Below are positions 50,630 through 63,089 of a stretch of DNA of 64,000 bases, piece by piece. The stretch is taken from positions 27,043,280-27,107,279 of the forward strand of contig NC_080710.1 of assembly GCF_019097595.1 (NCBI RefSeq), written 5' to 3'. The notes beneath the pieces are model-generated. The model saw only the letters and a list, made by a program, of their open reading frames with translations. It was not told the DNA's origin and did no database searches. Position numbers and translations under genes: made by a program. Source of the DNA: Hemibagrus wyckioides (taxonomy: Eukaryota; Chordata; Actinopteri; Siluriformes; Bagridae). Each line of letters begins with the position of its first letter. Position 1 is the first letter of the stretch.

Positions 50630-50970
50630 CGTCCTCATTAGAGACATGAAGCAGACAGTACATATGTATGAATATGTCTTTGTGTGGTGCGTCTTGATTG
50701 GGTGCGGACTTTATGATTTTGCATCCTACACACACATTGTCCCACTGATGAGCCTCAGAGAGACCTGGGAAGCCTGGGGAAATGGATTTGCTCTGACTGG
50801 ACTGTTCATAAAGCATCGCCACTCATTAGAGTGCCATCCTGCAGTGGTAAGGAGTGCCAAGCTAATACAGAACCACAGACAGCTCCCAGGCCATAACACT
50901 AAATGGGATGTAGAAGATAATATGACAGCACCTGGCACAATATGTACAACTCTGTGGGAATGAATATTAA
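50630..50970. other. Candidate conserved non-coding element
   Basis: Repeat-free, balanced-composition block (GTGTGGTGCGTCTTGATTGG, CATCGCCACTCATTAGAGTG, CAGCTCCCAGGCCATAACAC). Open frames exist on both strands but share no recognisable domain and lack supporting splice signals. Regulatory role is inference only. Confidence 0.25.
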
Positions 50971-51970
50971 TGGACAAGTTTTTTATTTGTGCCAGACCAA
51001 GTCCCTCAGTGTTACTCATTTGTATTCCGAGTCTTATCTTTAAGATCTGCAATGTTAAACCTGCCTCTGGATTAGATTAGTATTATATTAGAAATGCATT
51101 TAAAACTTCCAAAGGCACAGATTTCAGACTTCATGATTTATTAATGTCTGTGAATAAATAGATTTATTAAAATTTGCTTAGACCTCATTTTAATACAAAT
51201 GATTTAATTCTTTCCTTTCCAGGGGTGTAATACAGAGTGTTGCAGTTGGGATAAAAATACTTCATTGTGCTAAAAAAAAAAAAAAAAAAAAAAATGCTTT
51301 GAATCCAGGTCAGCAGCCATGCTTTTGTTAAGATAATAAATCCAAGATTTACAGATTTTTTATTTACACACCACAAAGTCTTCCAGCAGGCATGAGCAAG
51401 TAATGAACGATGGATTTAAGTAGAATATCAGTAAAAATGCATAGAATCTGAAGAGTACTGCTGCTGAAAAATAAAAATAACAGAATAATGCAGTGCCCTG
51501 TCTCCAAATTAACAGCACGCATCTCTGTTGGTTTTATACAATCCATGTAAATATTTCCTACGATACACATATGTAAACCTGACAGTTCTTTTACCCAGGG
51601 AGCAGCTCCCAAAAAAATAAGGAGACGAATTTAAACCCTGGCAGAAATAAACAGATGCACCGAGGCCAGAGAAATAGTTTGGATCCATTTTAATATCAGA
51701 AGATGCAAATTATTTTTATAGTCTCCGTCTGGAACATGATATACACTAAAGGATGCGTTCTTCCTCATGCCAAAAGAATGAAGAAAGCTCTGTGCATTTA
51801 GGAGTGACCTCCATTACCTGCAGATCAAAGTAATTTGGATGCAAATCCACACGACAACAACAACAGATAAACATCTCTTTCTGCATATATCCTTTCTTCA
51901 GTGTAGCCAGGATGATGCTGATAATGAGTTATGACAGAGTTCATAAATAGGTGCATGTGTGAGAAAACTT

Positions 51971-51974
51971 CTCT

Positions 51975-52006
<32 letters not shown>
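51971..52006. repeat. (CT)n/(GT)n microsatellite
   Basis: Short CT run followed by about 14 GT units. Confidence 0.93.
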
Positions 52007-52008
<2 letters not shown>

Positions 52009-52095
52009 AATTTCCCACAGCAACACTTGAACTAAATTAAGGATCACTGTGGAGCCAAAGAGCTACACTGATCATGAAACATTTGCTGTCTGGTA

Positions 52096-52117
52096 TGTGT
52101 GTGTGTGTGTGTGTGTG
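52096..52117. repeat. (TG)n microsatellite
   Basis: Pure TG array of about 11 units. Confidence 0.9.
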
Positions 52118-52479
52118 ACTGAATTATCATGTAAGGAAAAAGAAACTTAATTATTATGATCACTCTGTGAGCACGCCTTGACTGTGCAAGGATGCAATGC
52201 AAGCTCAGAATGACATCAACCATATCAGTAATAATCAATATTTTATCAGATACAAAATGTTGCATGCTGTCCATTTTTCGTGAACTCACAAAGACTATAG
52301 CATGGACATAAAATAAATAAATAAATAAATAAATTAAAAAAAGCACATTTAATCTGAAACTGCACTAAAAAAAAATCCGAGAGTTGAATCAACTCCCCAC
52401 AGTGTTGCATTATCACCTAACGTTGCTCGTACAGGTATAAACACCACAGAGGTTTAATTCCACCTAAGCATTTCTCCCT

Positions 52480-52760
52480 CTATATTGATAAAGTTCCCGG
52501 TTGCTGGACAACTTACATCGGTGATGGCGGCGCTTGCCTTTGTACATGGTCATTGTAAACGGATCCAGACTGACGGCTCGCGACTCCTCCCTCACGCGCT
52601 GTAAGTAAGTAACGGAGATTTCCAGCAGCTCAGTCTCCCCTCGAACAGATCCGCTCTTCCGAAGCCGAGCTGAGACGAGCCATCGCGCCACTGCGGACCG
52701 TACCATTGTCCCCGTCCGAATAGGGGGGGGTTTAATGACGCGGTTTTAACTCCCAAACCG
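52480..52760 (-). promoter_or_regulatory. CpG-rich block, candidate promoter region
   Basis: Roughly two dozen CpG dinucleotides by eye in about 260 bp, in a window that is otherwise CpG-poor. It surrounds a minus-strand open frame with a strong splice donor, the usual context of a vertebrate first exon. A plus-strand donor-like GTAAGTAAGT at 52601-52610 also lies in the block, so the direction is not fully settled. No TATA box was evident. Confidence 0.4.
52517..52706 (-). CDS. Candidate alternative first coding exon of ralyl
   Basis: The minus-strand frame opens at an ATG at 52706 in a strong start context (GACAATGG), with an in-frame TAA upstream. It reads MVRSAVARWLVSARLRK and onward to LDPFTMTMYKGKRRHHR, where it meets CGAT/GTAAGT, a near-ideal donor at 52516. 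A second start pair (ATGACCATG, 52553-52545) would give a 12-residue basic leader. It leaves in phase 1, matching the entry phase of the ralyl exon at 41397, so splicing would give a protein lacking the RRM but keeping all later parts. I recognise no similarity in the leader. It could also be a mainly untranslated exon, an exon of another gene, or chance. Confidence 0.3.
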
Positions 52761-52976
52761 CAACAATAACGCAGGGTGTGACAAAAATGGGCTACTCCAC
52801 TACTATAGATACTCAGGAATGGTAATGGTTATAATAGATACCACAGGTGGACTATTACAACCATAGAGACTAACATAGTCATGATTTAATTGTAACAGAT
52901 AGAATAACAGTAAATAGTATATGGATGCCTTCGTCGTCTTCTTATAATAACAGCAGCATCAGCAGCAACATCGTCA

Positions 52977-52996
52977 TCAACAACAACAACAACAAC

Positions 52997-53031
<35 letters not shown>

Positions 53032-53032
53032 C
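52977..53032. repeat. (CAA)n then (TAA)n
   Basis: Compound trinucleotide array, preceded by CAG/CATCGT triplets. Confidence 0.93.
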
Positions 53033-53039
53033 TCACTAA

Positions 53040-53460
53040 CCACTTTAACCTGGTCAGGATGCAGTGGATCTACATAAATGGATCATATGTATACACCTTG
53101 GATAGTAGATCCAGATAAACGGATATGTATACACATTTTAATGTAAACAGGCTCTCTCACACACTCATGGACACCTAGGGGTAAATTTAGCTTGGCCGAT
53201 CCATCTACATGTTCCCCTCTTGTCCATGTGTCTTCAGCTGGGTTTTCTGGTTTCCTCCAGAAACATCTCCGAAATGTGCCAGGAGGCTGATTGGTTAATT
53301 TGCCTCTAAGTGTATGTGTTTGTGTGTTCATGGTATTCTGTGCTGGGCTCTCATTCAGGGTGTATTCCCATTCAGGGTGTATGTCTAGAGTTCCAGGGAT
53401 AAGGCTTCTGATCCGCTACATCCCTGACCATTAGAAAAGCAGCTATATCTTAAACATTTG
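53040..53460 (-). repeat. Interspersed fish repeat, reversed
   Basis: Contains GGTTTTCTGGTTTCCTCCAG, CTGATTGGTTAATTTGCCTC, TCATTCAGGGTGTATTCCCA and CAGGGATAAGGCTTCTGATC: in reverse order and strand, the blocks of 54377-54690. A GGTGTATTCCC/GGTGTATGTCT duplication is internal. Confidence 0.5.
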
Positions 53461-54316
53461 CATGCAAATCTAAATGCAGGAGCTACTGCCGTGATCAGCT
53501 GCATGTCCGGTAATGGCTCCAAGGTCAAAGTTAACAAAAACCTTTGAAGATTCTTATCACAGAGACGGATAAAGATAAATCACTTTATTTTGCATTCACT
53601 GATTGGCATATTGCTAAGGGAAGATGGAAAAGGAGGAGATGTTTAGTTACATTTTGATATGAATTGCGCTCTTGGCATCTCTTTGGGCTTGGATGACTTT
53701 CTTTTGACCAAAATTAAGAGTGAAAGCCAAGTGAGTAATATTCAGTAGCACTTTGTAGGATAAGTGAATTAATTTACTCTAAATCATGCCACTTGCTGGA
53801 AGCTCAGCTTAAAAACCATGAAATGTGTAGACCTTTTGTTCTGGGGCTGTACCGGAGGTTTTTTACTGGAGTGATTCTATACAGTACAAAAACTGTGAGG
53901 TAAATGATTTCCCAGACTGATGAACCACTAATTAAATAGATTTGGAGTTAAAACTCAAGCTCAAGGCTCAAAGAATGTTTTTGTGCAAGTGGGGATTTTG
54001 GTATCTCACCTTGCAACAGCACTTTCACAACAGATGATTATTTTTGATAAACTGAGACCTTGTCCACACTAATACCAATACATTTAAAATGTTTTCCCAC
54101 ATATGGCCTTCGGGCGATCACAAAAGAGCAATTTCAGCTGCAAAAATTTTTTAGAGTAAGTCTAATTTGTTTTCAAGTCTGCTGATTATCATGTGATCCC
54201 AGCTTCATCACATCCCAACATATACTTTAACATGACTCTGCACAATATAAACTTCCTTCATACATTTGTCATTGGCAAAATAGTGTTGGACAAAATAACA
54301 GAAGACCCATAAAAAT
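53461..54316. other. Unique non-coding stretch
   Basis: No gene, array or recognised element. Confidence 0.45.
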
Positions 54317-54376
54317 ATCCATCCATCCATCCATCCACCCATCCACCCATCCATCCATCCATCCATCCATCCATCC
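54317..54376. repeat. (ATCC)n microsatellite
   Basis: About 15 ATCC units with ACCC variants, directly preceding an interspersed repeat copy. Confidence 0.95.
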
Positions 54377-54690
54377 TCTACACTGCTTATCCTACTGGGT
54401 CACTGGGAAACTGAAGCTTACCCTGGGAGACTGAGTGGACAAGGCAGGGTAAACCCTTGACAGCATCACAGGGCACAATTACACACCCGATCACACACTA
54501 CGGACAACTTAGAGATGCCAGTCAGCCTAGAATGCATGTCTTTGGACAGGAAGAAGAAACCAGAGTGCCTGGAGGAAACCCTAGAGGCACGAGGAAAGCC
54601 TGCAAACTCCATACTCACAGATTTGGGAATCGAACCCCCAAACCCTTGAGATGTGAGGCAAAAGGTCGGTATCTACATTGCTGTGTGAGA
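54377..54690 (+). repeat. Interspersed fish repeat
   Basis: Begins CTCTACACTGCTTATCCTAC and continues with ATCACAGGGCACAATTACAC, CACTACGGACAACTTAGAGA, CATGTCTTTGGACAGG and GGAATCGAACCCCCAAACCC. It is the most complete forward copy in the window. Partners lie at 6236-6425 (forward) and 4180-4605, 38470-38720 and 53040-53460 (reversed). The (ATCC)n array forms its left border. Confidence 0.6.
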
Positions 54691-56149
54691 TCCAGCGCTT
54701 CCTATAATGTTCAAATCTGAAGAACTGACTTTATCAACCCCGCTGTTGAATCATTGTATCTGTATAAATGAGAAGATTATCATCCTGTCTTTGGGAACTT
54801 TACAAGGTAAGAGTGTTTACAACATTGCGTGCTGTAAAATTGCCTCATCATTTTTAAATAAGGAATGCAATGCAATCACCGGACCTAATGATTTCCACAA
54901 GATGGTTGCACAAAACATTACGGACCGCCATCTGTACTTAATTGTTGATATCAGACATTTTTATCAGACATGCTTATCTGTGCATTGACCTTTGATATAA
55001 AAGGTTTCGAAATTGCTTTGAATTCCAAGCTCAAGATGGACAGTTTATGTTGAGACTGGGTCGTGTGGGTACTCATTCAATGCTATTGTTATTTCCATGG
55101 CTGTACTTTTAAGGCATTTAGCAGCTATTATGTAAAGTGTCCATCTGTCTATGTTATAGAGCTTTGAATTGTGACAGCTGTTCCTCATTGCTGATGCGCT
55201 TTGTCCATATTTGACATACACTGCCATTACATTGGAGGCAGTTTCCCTTGAAAGACTGAATAATTGTCCTCAAACTCTCGTTATATATCACATATCAAAG
55301 TGTGATTGTCAAGCTGATGCAGCTGATGCAGTTCATTTCCAAACAACGTAATATAACTCATCTGTGTAACTATAATTGAATTTCTTTCATTTTTATGTCC
55401 TTTTCATGTCTGTGTATCTTGTCCACTCTGTGTACTTTATACCCGGTTTCTGCATGGTTAATAATGTATGAAGAGCTTTACTAGCATGCATCAAACTACA
55501 TCAAACTAGCCGAGCTCTCTAGAAAGGACCTGGTTTAGACTAGTAGTGTATCACCGGGATCTCAGACAATACAAACAGCTAGGGTTTTTTTTTAGCAGTC
55601 ACGAGTGTGCGGGCAGCTCAGGAGCCCAAAAAGACTTTGTTCATTATTTTGAACTTGTACTCAATATATTTGTTGTTGTCTAAAGTTTGGTAAATAACCT
55701 AAATATGCCAACTAAATTTATTAGAAAATATCAAGAGTGGGCACGAAACAAAAATAATAATTTTGTGAGCAGAAAACAAGTCACATTTATAGTTCAGAAC
55801 TCAAATGATGTTGCTCTAAAATCTCACAAGGTGCTAATTGTCAAAATGACGTGTGTATATACAGCAACTCATTGGGAAATTGGTGAAATTGGGATTTAGT
55901 ATCTTGTCCACTCCTTGTATTTTGCATTTACCAGTTAAATACATGTTTAATACAGTTTCCAAATGTATAAACTTATACTATAAAGCTTATACTGTGTATA
56001 CCTTTACCGAAATACACCATACTGTACATCAAACTGTTTGGTGCAAACGGTGTGAATATCTTGTCTCAACTTCAATTTCATGATTAGAAATATATATGTA
56101 TATATTTCAGCATGCACTAAGGATGTAACACAATAATGCTACAGTGTAT
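54691..56149. other. Unique non-coding stretch
   Basis: Open frames at 54707-54988 and 55687-56083 are AT-rich and unlike known proteins. No other feature. Confidence 0.45.
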
Positions 56150-56325
56150 TTACATTTCTGGCATTTGGCAGACGCCCTTATCCTGAGTGACTTACAATTT
56201 AGCTCATTTTATACAAATGAGCAATTGAGGGTTAAGAGCCTTGCTCAGGGGCCCAGCAGTGGCAGCTTGGTGGACCTGGGATTCAAACCTTCCCATTCCA
56301 GATATATGCTGGCTACTTGTTTATT
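56150..56325 (+). mobile_element. SINE-like repeat, second copy
   Basis: Contains GGCAGACGCCCTTATCCTGA, CAATTGAGGGTTAAGAGCC, CAGGGGCCCAGCAGTGGCAG and TTGGTGGACCTGGGATTC, matching the copy at 28020-28200 in the same strand direction. Confidence 0.65.
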
Positions 56326-56841
56326 GCTCTAAATATCCTTATCTGTAACTGTCTCTATATCTTTGTTTTGATGTAAACACTGGAATACACAGGAGAAAAA
56401 AATAATAATATAGCGGTAGAGAGAGAGGCAACATTTTTAGCATGCTGTGCGAATTGTGGCTCAACATAAAATATTCTAAATTAAAACCAATAAAACAATA
56501 TAATAAATAAAATATAATTAATGGAAATAAATAAAATATATCCATAGGAACATTTAATGTAAAGACAAATAAAACAATACGAATACTGTAATCCTGCTCA
56601 CAAAATTATTATCTTTGCTGCATACTGTTTATTTATTCATTTTTACTGAATTTATTTGACATATTTTGATTATTTCCCCAATTATAAAATGAAAAATCTA
56701 TTTATTTATGAACATATAATATAAATACATTTAAAATCCTGCTAAAACATATTAATTTAATTTAATTTTGCTGTATAAAGCTTTATTTATTTATTATAAT
56801 AATTTATTTATTTATTTATAATGAATTTAATTGCCATATTT

Positions 56842-56843
<2 letters not shown>
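56326..56843. other. Very AT-rich stretch
   Basis: Many AATAAAATA and TTTATTTAT words. No feature recognised. Confidence 0.45.

Positions 56844-56903
<60 letters not shown>
56844..56903. repeat. (TA)n microsatellite
   Basis: About 30 TA units. No transposon end seen next to it. Confidence 0.95.
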
Positions 56904-56905
<2 letters not shown>

Positions 56906-58141
56906 TATAAATTTATCAAGTAGCACTACACGCTCAAATCTGTCACATGTGCCTGCATGAGAATAAAACCTTCCTCATATTGTTGCATTGTCTGGGAGCC
57001 CAAATACACACCTCTAGTCTCAATCAAAGGTCATATGAACCTTTTCAGCAAGCTCAGTAGCATGTACAGACTATTGAAATATGCTAAATAATATGAAAAT
57101 TGTTTTAGCTATTGCAAGAATAATTGCAAAGAAATGCTTCAAAAATGCTCTTCTCTCCAGACACATAATTTTAAATGTTTTTTTTTATCAGCTTTACTTT
57201 TACACGCACCATTGTGAAAAGCCACGCTGGGCTCTGAGCTCTTAGTGCACTTTTTTTTTTCTTTTTATAGCTAAATCATTGTAACAGGACGTTTAATAAC
57301 CAATTTCTATTTCAACGGAAGACATTTTACATCAATTTTAGCACAGTCTTTGGACTAAGAGGCATATTAATCCACAGAACAAGACCTAAAAGATGGAGAG
57401 TCTCTTTCGCCGTAAGTGGGTGCGCTACACTTACTTGCTCTTTTCTGAGTAATTCTGAACACCCATTTATCAGTGTTTTATTTTCTAAAGCAAAAGTCGG
57501 TGTGTGAAACGGAATACATATGGAGATACTCTGGCACAGACTTTGTTTACTCACAGGCTCGAGCTGCAACGAACAGCTGGGACTATTACAAAGATTTAGC
57601 ATCAGTCTCAACTGTTAGAATTGATGACTAGTTTGTATTCTCGCTAAAACGTCATTAAAAAAAAATACATTGCATACACTTACACTCAATGCTGTTATAT
57701 TGGAGCGTGCATGTATTGTATGAGTGTGTTAGCAAGGTTAGTATACAGTAGCTAATTATATATTTGTTTAGCGGCAGATGCAGTAAAACACATGACACAC
57801 GATACTTAACATCACTACATTGAGCACTAGGGCAATGTTCTGCAGAGAGGCTTTTACTGTGTTTTAGAGTTCAGATTATTTTAATTATTTTAATTATATT
57901 GGTCAGTGTTTTGAATGCCATGTTTTATTTCTTGCTTCCTTTTTTACAGGATAAATATTAATCTTAAGTTCTTATAGTTTCTTCTGTTTTTAGGAGATTA
58001 CTGAAAGTAAAATGGACCACTTGGCCTTGGTGGGATGTTATTTTACATCTAGAATAAAGCAGAGAGAGAAAAAAAAAAGAAAGGTTTCATCTCATTAGAT
58101 CTGTACCAGGAGAACATTACGTATAAATGAATAATAAACTA
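56904..58141. other. Unique non-coding stretch
   Basis: No gene, array or element recognised before the Tc1 element. Confidence 0.45.
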
Positions 58142-59341
58142 CAGTCGCTGCCAAAACTATTGGAAAAGCAAGGTCAGTTCATTTGTTTTTGATGTAGACT
58201 GAAGACATGGCTCTGAACATCTACTCTTGGTTTTAGCCTTCAGTTTCACCTGTGAAGACTGCATTTGTTGGTAATAATGAAAAGCTCACATGAAGAGAGC
58301 TGTCTGAGGAAGAAATCATGCCATTTTGAAGCTGAGAAAAGAGGGAAAATCAAGCAAAAGCTTTGGACAAACACCGAGCATAGTCAATACGACTATTTGG
58401 CATGTCCGGGAAGAAGAAAGAAAAATAAATCACTAGTGTACTGAGCAACAGACACCAAACAGTATGGCCAAGAAAAACAACAACAACTGATGTCAGAGAG
58501 CTCTGAATACAAACCCTAATACAACAGTCAGTGACATCACCAACAACCTACACAGAACAGGGGTGAAGTTAATACGATGCATCGTCTGAAGAAGACTATG
58601 GGAGCAGAAATATAGCAGCCATAGCAAGCTGCAAACTACTCATCAGAAATAGTTGAGAAAGAAAGGATCTGATCCAAAACAAGAACAGTGGCGGTAGTGT
58701 CATGGCTTGGGCTTGCATGACTGCTTCAGGAACAGGCTCACTAATCTTTATTGATGATGGACCTCGTGATGGTAGCAGCAGAATAAATTCCGAAGTTTAC
58801 AGGAACATTTTGTCTGCCGATTTACTGAGAAATGCATCCGAGTTAATTGGAAGGAACTAATAAGACATTAATCCAAAACACACTGCCAACTCAACACAAG
58901 GACTTTATCGGGAAGGAAAAAGTCGAATGTTTTAGACTGGCCAAGTCAATCACCAGACTTTAAACCACCTGAGCAGCATTTTCTCATCCTGAGCAGGAGA
59001 CTGAAAAGGGAAACCTCCCTGAAAAACTAACATCGAAATAAGGCAGCAGTAAAAGCCTGGAAAAACAAGAAGAAGCCAACAATCTGTTGATGTCAGTGAG
59101 CGGCAGGCTTGGTGCAGTTATTATTAAGCGTTATTTACTCAAAATTGCTTTGAGACATTTCCCTTTCTATACTTTTGAGTGGTATGAAAGGAAAAGTTTT
59201 ATGTTTTATGGTATTTAACACATCTAGCTGTAAATATTAGGTAAAATAAGCTGAAACTATAGACAGAACCAACGATGTCGTTGGTGTATAATTCAAACAA
59301 ATGAATAGGCCTTGCCATTCCTATAGTTTTGGAAGAGACTG
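58142..59341 (+). mobile_element. Decayed Tc1-like element, family E, both ends present
   Basis: A 1,200-bp element with inverted ends: left CAGTCGCTGCCAAAACTATT; right, reverse-complemented, CAGTCTCTTCCAAAACTATA. TA lies on each side (58140-58141 and 59342-59343). Transposase remnants on the plus strand include GGSVMAWACMTASGTGSL near 58690-58740 and VLDWPSQSPDFKPPEQ near 58930-58975, the usual Tc1 blocks around the catalytic core, separated by stops and frameshifts. The length is that of a full element, so it decayed in place rather than by internal deletion. Confidence 0.8.
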
Positions 59342-60019
59342 TATACTAAAAACAAACAAACAAACCAAAAAAACAAGTACTGTCAATATGAGGTTACGAA
59401 TATATTTCTCAGTGCCAGACATTTTAATGCCATATTGAGAATAACAATTGCGCAAGTAGCAATTTTACTGTCAAGAAATATTAAAATAATGTTTAAGTAT
59501 TATATTTCAAACTAACAAACATTTCAAGAATATTATTCTATCCCGCGAGTGTTGGCTTGCATTTGAAACATTATAATAGGTGCTTGGAAAAGATCTGCTG
59601 TGTAAGACTGCCCCCTAGTGGACTAAGCCGAGAAGTACAGACAACAATCCAAAGAACGGTTTTTGTGTAATCAATCTGCTCATCATGGCTAAAAGCTTTC
59701 ATAAAACCGAGAGCATTAATACAGCCCCCATTCAAGACAAAGAGATATGAGCATTAAAAAGCCTGACTCATCCATACCTTCTGCAAATAACACACTCGGC
59801 AAGGCACTTAAGCATAGCCAGTGGTATCATGCTGTTTCATTACCTTTATTGATTTGCTAACAGCAGGCTGTCTTTGCAGGCTTTATTGTAGGCAGTCATC
59901 AGGCATCACTGGTTTTGATCAATATAAAGATGGTCGGTGGAAGAATGTTTCAAATGTATTGTATATACTGAAGACTCGATGCAACTCAGGAGGATCTCCA
60001 GTTGCTATTCTATAACATT
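59342..60019. other. Unique non-coding stretch
   Basis: Nothing recognised. Confidence 0.45.
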
Positions 60020-60230
60020 AGCATTTCAATTCACTTCAGTTCAATTCCAATGGATTTGTATTTTGCTATTAACAATAGACATTGCCATCAAGCAGCCTGA
60101 TAGAAAATCTGGGTTTAGTTTTGGATCACTGAGCAAACCAAATGTCACGAAGGCTCCATTAGATGACCTGAAGAAGAAACTTTAAGGGAACCATACTCAA
60201 ACTGGTACCATGGTCATTATGTTTTTACAT
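60020..60230 (-). mobile_element. Short fish retroposon, reversed, decayed
   Basis: Starts ATTTCAATTCACTTCAGTTC (the reversed tail) and later has GACCTGAAGAAGAAACTTTA and GGGAACCATACTCAAACTGG, corresponding to the GAGGAAGAAACCTTGAGACT and GGAACCCATCCTCATCTGG region of the 41783 copy. Confidence 0.45.
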
Positions 60231-60523
60231 AAATGTTAATTATATGTGTGTCATGTGTGTTCTTACATAGCAGCTCATAGTTACAAGTTTGCAGGTACAA
60301 ATATCCAGGTAAGATCATGCAGTGAATAAAGGGTGCATAAACTATATTTTGGGAGTGCAATCTATAGAATATCCAAGTGGGATCATCCAAATCTACAGAG
60401 GTTGTGTTCTAAACCTGGAGTGCTTGATCTTGAGTGCTTTCAAAAAGTGATTTGTAAAATGAACGTAGCGTCCAGATTTCATCTAAATTTTTCTTTTTTA
60501 CCATCCTTGTAGTCATGGACACA

Positions 60524-60536
<13 letters not shown>

Positions 60537-60561
<25 letters not shown>
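60537..60561. repeat. (CT)n microsatellite
   Basis: Pure CT array of about 12 units. Confidence 0.93.
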
Positions 60562-60564
<3 letters not shown>

Positions 60565-61654
60565 CGCACACTCGAGGGCAGCAGAGTGCAATGGAAAAAC
60601 ATTATAAAAATATTCACATTTTTGCAGAATGCTATTCAAATAGTCATTAGAGTCTGACTAATCTAATTCAGCAGCGGCTCCATCGCTCTCTCGCACTTAC
60701 TCACCCACACACCCAGCAGTAATACAGATGAACAACACCCCCCGTCCCTTCCCCCTTCCCCAAAACATACACTGCATGGCTCCAAATAATAATGGGACTT
60801 CAAATGGCAAAAGCATGGCCCATGCAATCCTATTTTGAGAGGCGGAGACTTTTTCTTTCTTTTTTTTCCCCTCTACTCATCTGTTGAGGAAGTAAATTGC
60901 CTTCAGCTCTCCTCTCACAACACCCCCCTACTATTAGTTCTTCACCCCCACCAAGACGTGCTTTCATCAAGTAATATGAGTCATAATGAAGAGACTATTA
61001 TCCTCGAGTGCTCAGCGCGGGCGTGATGATATCCGGCGTGCTGGCAGCGGGACTGTGATCAATACAGCATGCCTGATGGATGGCATAGAGTGGCACTGAG
61101 ACTGGCAGCCTCTTGTCTGTTTGATGAGAGTGGAGTTAGACTTGTAATATTCTGTAATAAAAATAACCCTGAACATGAGCAGGAAAACTAAACGCTTCAT
61201 TAAGGGGTCTGGGTTTAGGTATTACATATAATATATCGGATTTATAAACAGATTAGGAGATTATGGTTAATCTGAATAGAATGTACAGATTAATGCTGCG
61301 CTAGTCATGTGCTACGGAGTTCAAAATCAGGTTTGGATGAAAAAGAGAAAGCTCAATATGTCAGTCATGGTGTATTAAATCACACCATCCGTCCATCTTT
61401 ATGGCTTAATTAGACATAATTATAAGAAGAGTGCAAAGAAAATGCAGTAGGAAGGTAAACAAAATAAGAATACATTATTTTGAGTATTTTCACACCATCA
61501 CAGATCTGCCATTTCATCTGTCAGCTTCTGACAGCAAAGAACTAGTGTCTGTAATGACCTCAGAAACTACACTGACCTAATAGTTCCTCATGGGCCATTG
61601 ATTGCTGATGTAGAAAGGACATTAATCAGTTACAGTTACATTATTTACTTTTTA
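60562..61654. other. Non-coding stretch with a candidate conserved block
   Basis: The part at 60960-61120 is repeat-free and relatively GC-rich (TCGAGTGCTCAGCGCGGGCG, ATATCCGGCGTGCTGGCAGC). No coding frame. Any regulatory role is inference. Confidence 0.25.
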
Positions 61655-61960
61655 GTGTCACCCAAATGAGGATGAGGTTCCCTTCTGAGCCTGGTTCCTC
61701 TCAAGGTTTCTTCCTCATACCAGCCCAGGGAGTTTTTCCTTGCCACCGTTGCCACAGGCTTGCTCATTAGGGATAAAATAAAATTGTTTAATAATTTAAT
61801 TGAATAATTTATTTTTATTTCTAGGTATTTAGTTATTTATTTATTTTTTTAAATTTTATTTTCATTTTTTCCCCTCCCCTTTCTCCGTTTCTCTTCTTTT
61901 GTAAAGCTGCTTTGAGACAATGTTCATTGTAAAAGGTGCTATACAAAATAAATTGAGTGA
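61655..61960 (+). mobile_element. Short fish retroposon, best forward copy
   Basis: Runs GTGTCACCCAAATGAGGATG, CCTGGTTCCTCTCAAGGTTT, GGGAGTTTTTCCTTGCCACC, GGCTTGCTCATTAGGGATAA, an AT-rich insert, then AAAGCTGCTTTGAGACAATG and a short AATAAATTGAGTGA end. Related copies: 2600-2776, and reversed 3845-3990, 41783-42030 and 60020-60230. Confidence 0.7.
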
Positions 61961-63089
61961 ACAGATAATGTATTTACTAAGATCTACTATTCTTTTTTTT
62001 CCAGAAATATGTTCACATGGCATCCGATTAGAGGTGTGCATTAGGACTGGGATCCTGTAGGACAGAAGAGAAGATATTGTACAAGCGAAGTTTTTAATCC
62101 ATGCAAAAAGGTGGTCAAAAATAGAGCTCATGTGACAAAGCAAGACAACATTCATCAACATGAACATGAATGATGCATGTAGAAGGATTTATTCATCCTT
62201 ATTGCCTAGTCAGGGTCATGCACTACCATCAAAAATATCATTTTAGCACTCAATCATAGCTTGAAGTTATATTTCCAATTTGTATTTTTATACAATCAAA
62301 GATTATCAAGCCTATTTCTAGTCATATTACTATATTTAAGCTGTAGATTTTCTTATTTCATTGGCAGATACGCAAGTTTGCTTCTTTCTAGATATTAATC
62401 GCTAAACTTAGCACAATAATCTGCCAATAGGCCAGAAAATGTAAAGCTTAAAAGTAGAAAATATGCCTAGAAATATGCTTAATAATCTTACATTTGGTTT
62501 ATTATAATCTTATAATAGGAAATACTAGATTTAAAATATTCTAACTTGCGTAAATGTTATTTTGTACAGTGTTAATGTTTAGATTAATCTACTGTATATT
62601 TTTTAGACCTATGTTTTGGGAAATAGAAAATGTCCTGTGCAGGTAAAAGCATCTCTAATTAAAAAAAAAGAAAAATTGGGGGGGGGCAACATAAACAACA
62701 ACAACAAGAGATTAGGTCATCCAGATTAGGCCACGCCCACCTCTGATTGAATCCTGATACAAATATTTAAAGCTGTAAACGAATGCAGATGCAGGATTTG
62801 TGTTATAGCCTTAGAATTCAGAGAGGTACATAATGTAGAACCAAACATAACTGAACCCGATCAGACGGTGCACAAATTATTTGTAGTATAAACGTGCATA
62901 CCTGTACCAGGAGTGAAAAGCAGCAAAGAAATCCAGGAAAAGTATCGAGATTGAAAGAGAGAGTGGGTGATTTAAAAAAAAAAGTCCTGATAATAGCACA
63001 GAGAGAGAAACATTCACACAAAAGACATGCAATAAAAGCTCGTTCCACTCGACTGAGCTTAGCAGGGCCTCGGTCCTAATGCATTTCAG
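61961..63089. other. Unique non-coding stretch
   Basis: Homopolymer runs near 62660-62687 only. No gene seen. Confidence 0.45.

Larger units (their letters stand above)
50971..52475 (-). other. Non-coding stretch with simple repeats
   Basis: Holds a 23-A run at 51272-51294, (CT)(GT)n at 51971-52006, (GT)n at 52096-52117 and (AAAT)n at 52310-52334. No other feature recognised. Confidence 0.55.

Noticed and set aside
54707..54988. 93-residue plus-strand frame with a GGTAAGAG donor-like site inside
   Set aside because: AT-rich, no family match, and an isolated donor-like word is expected by chance.
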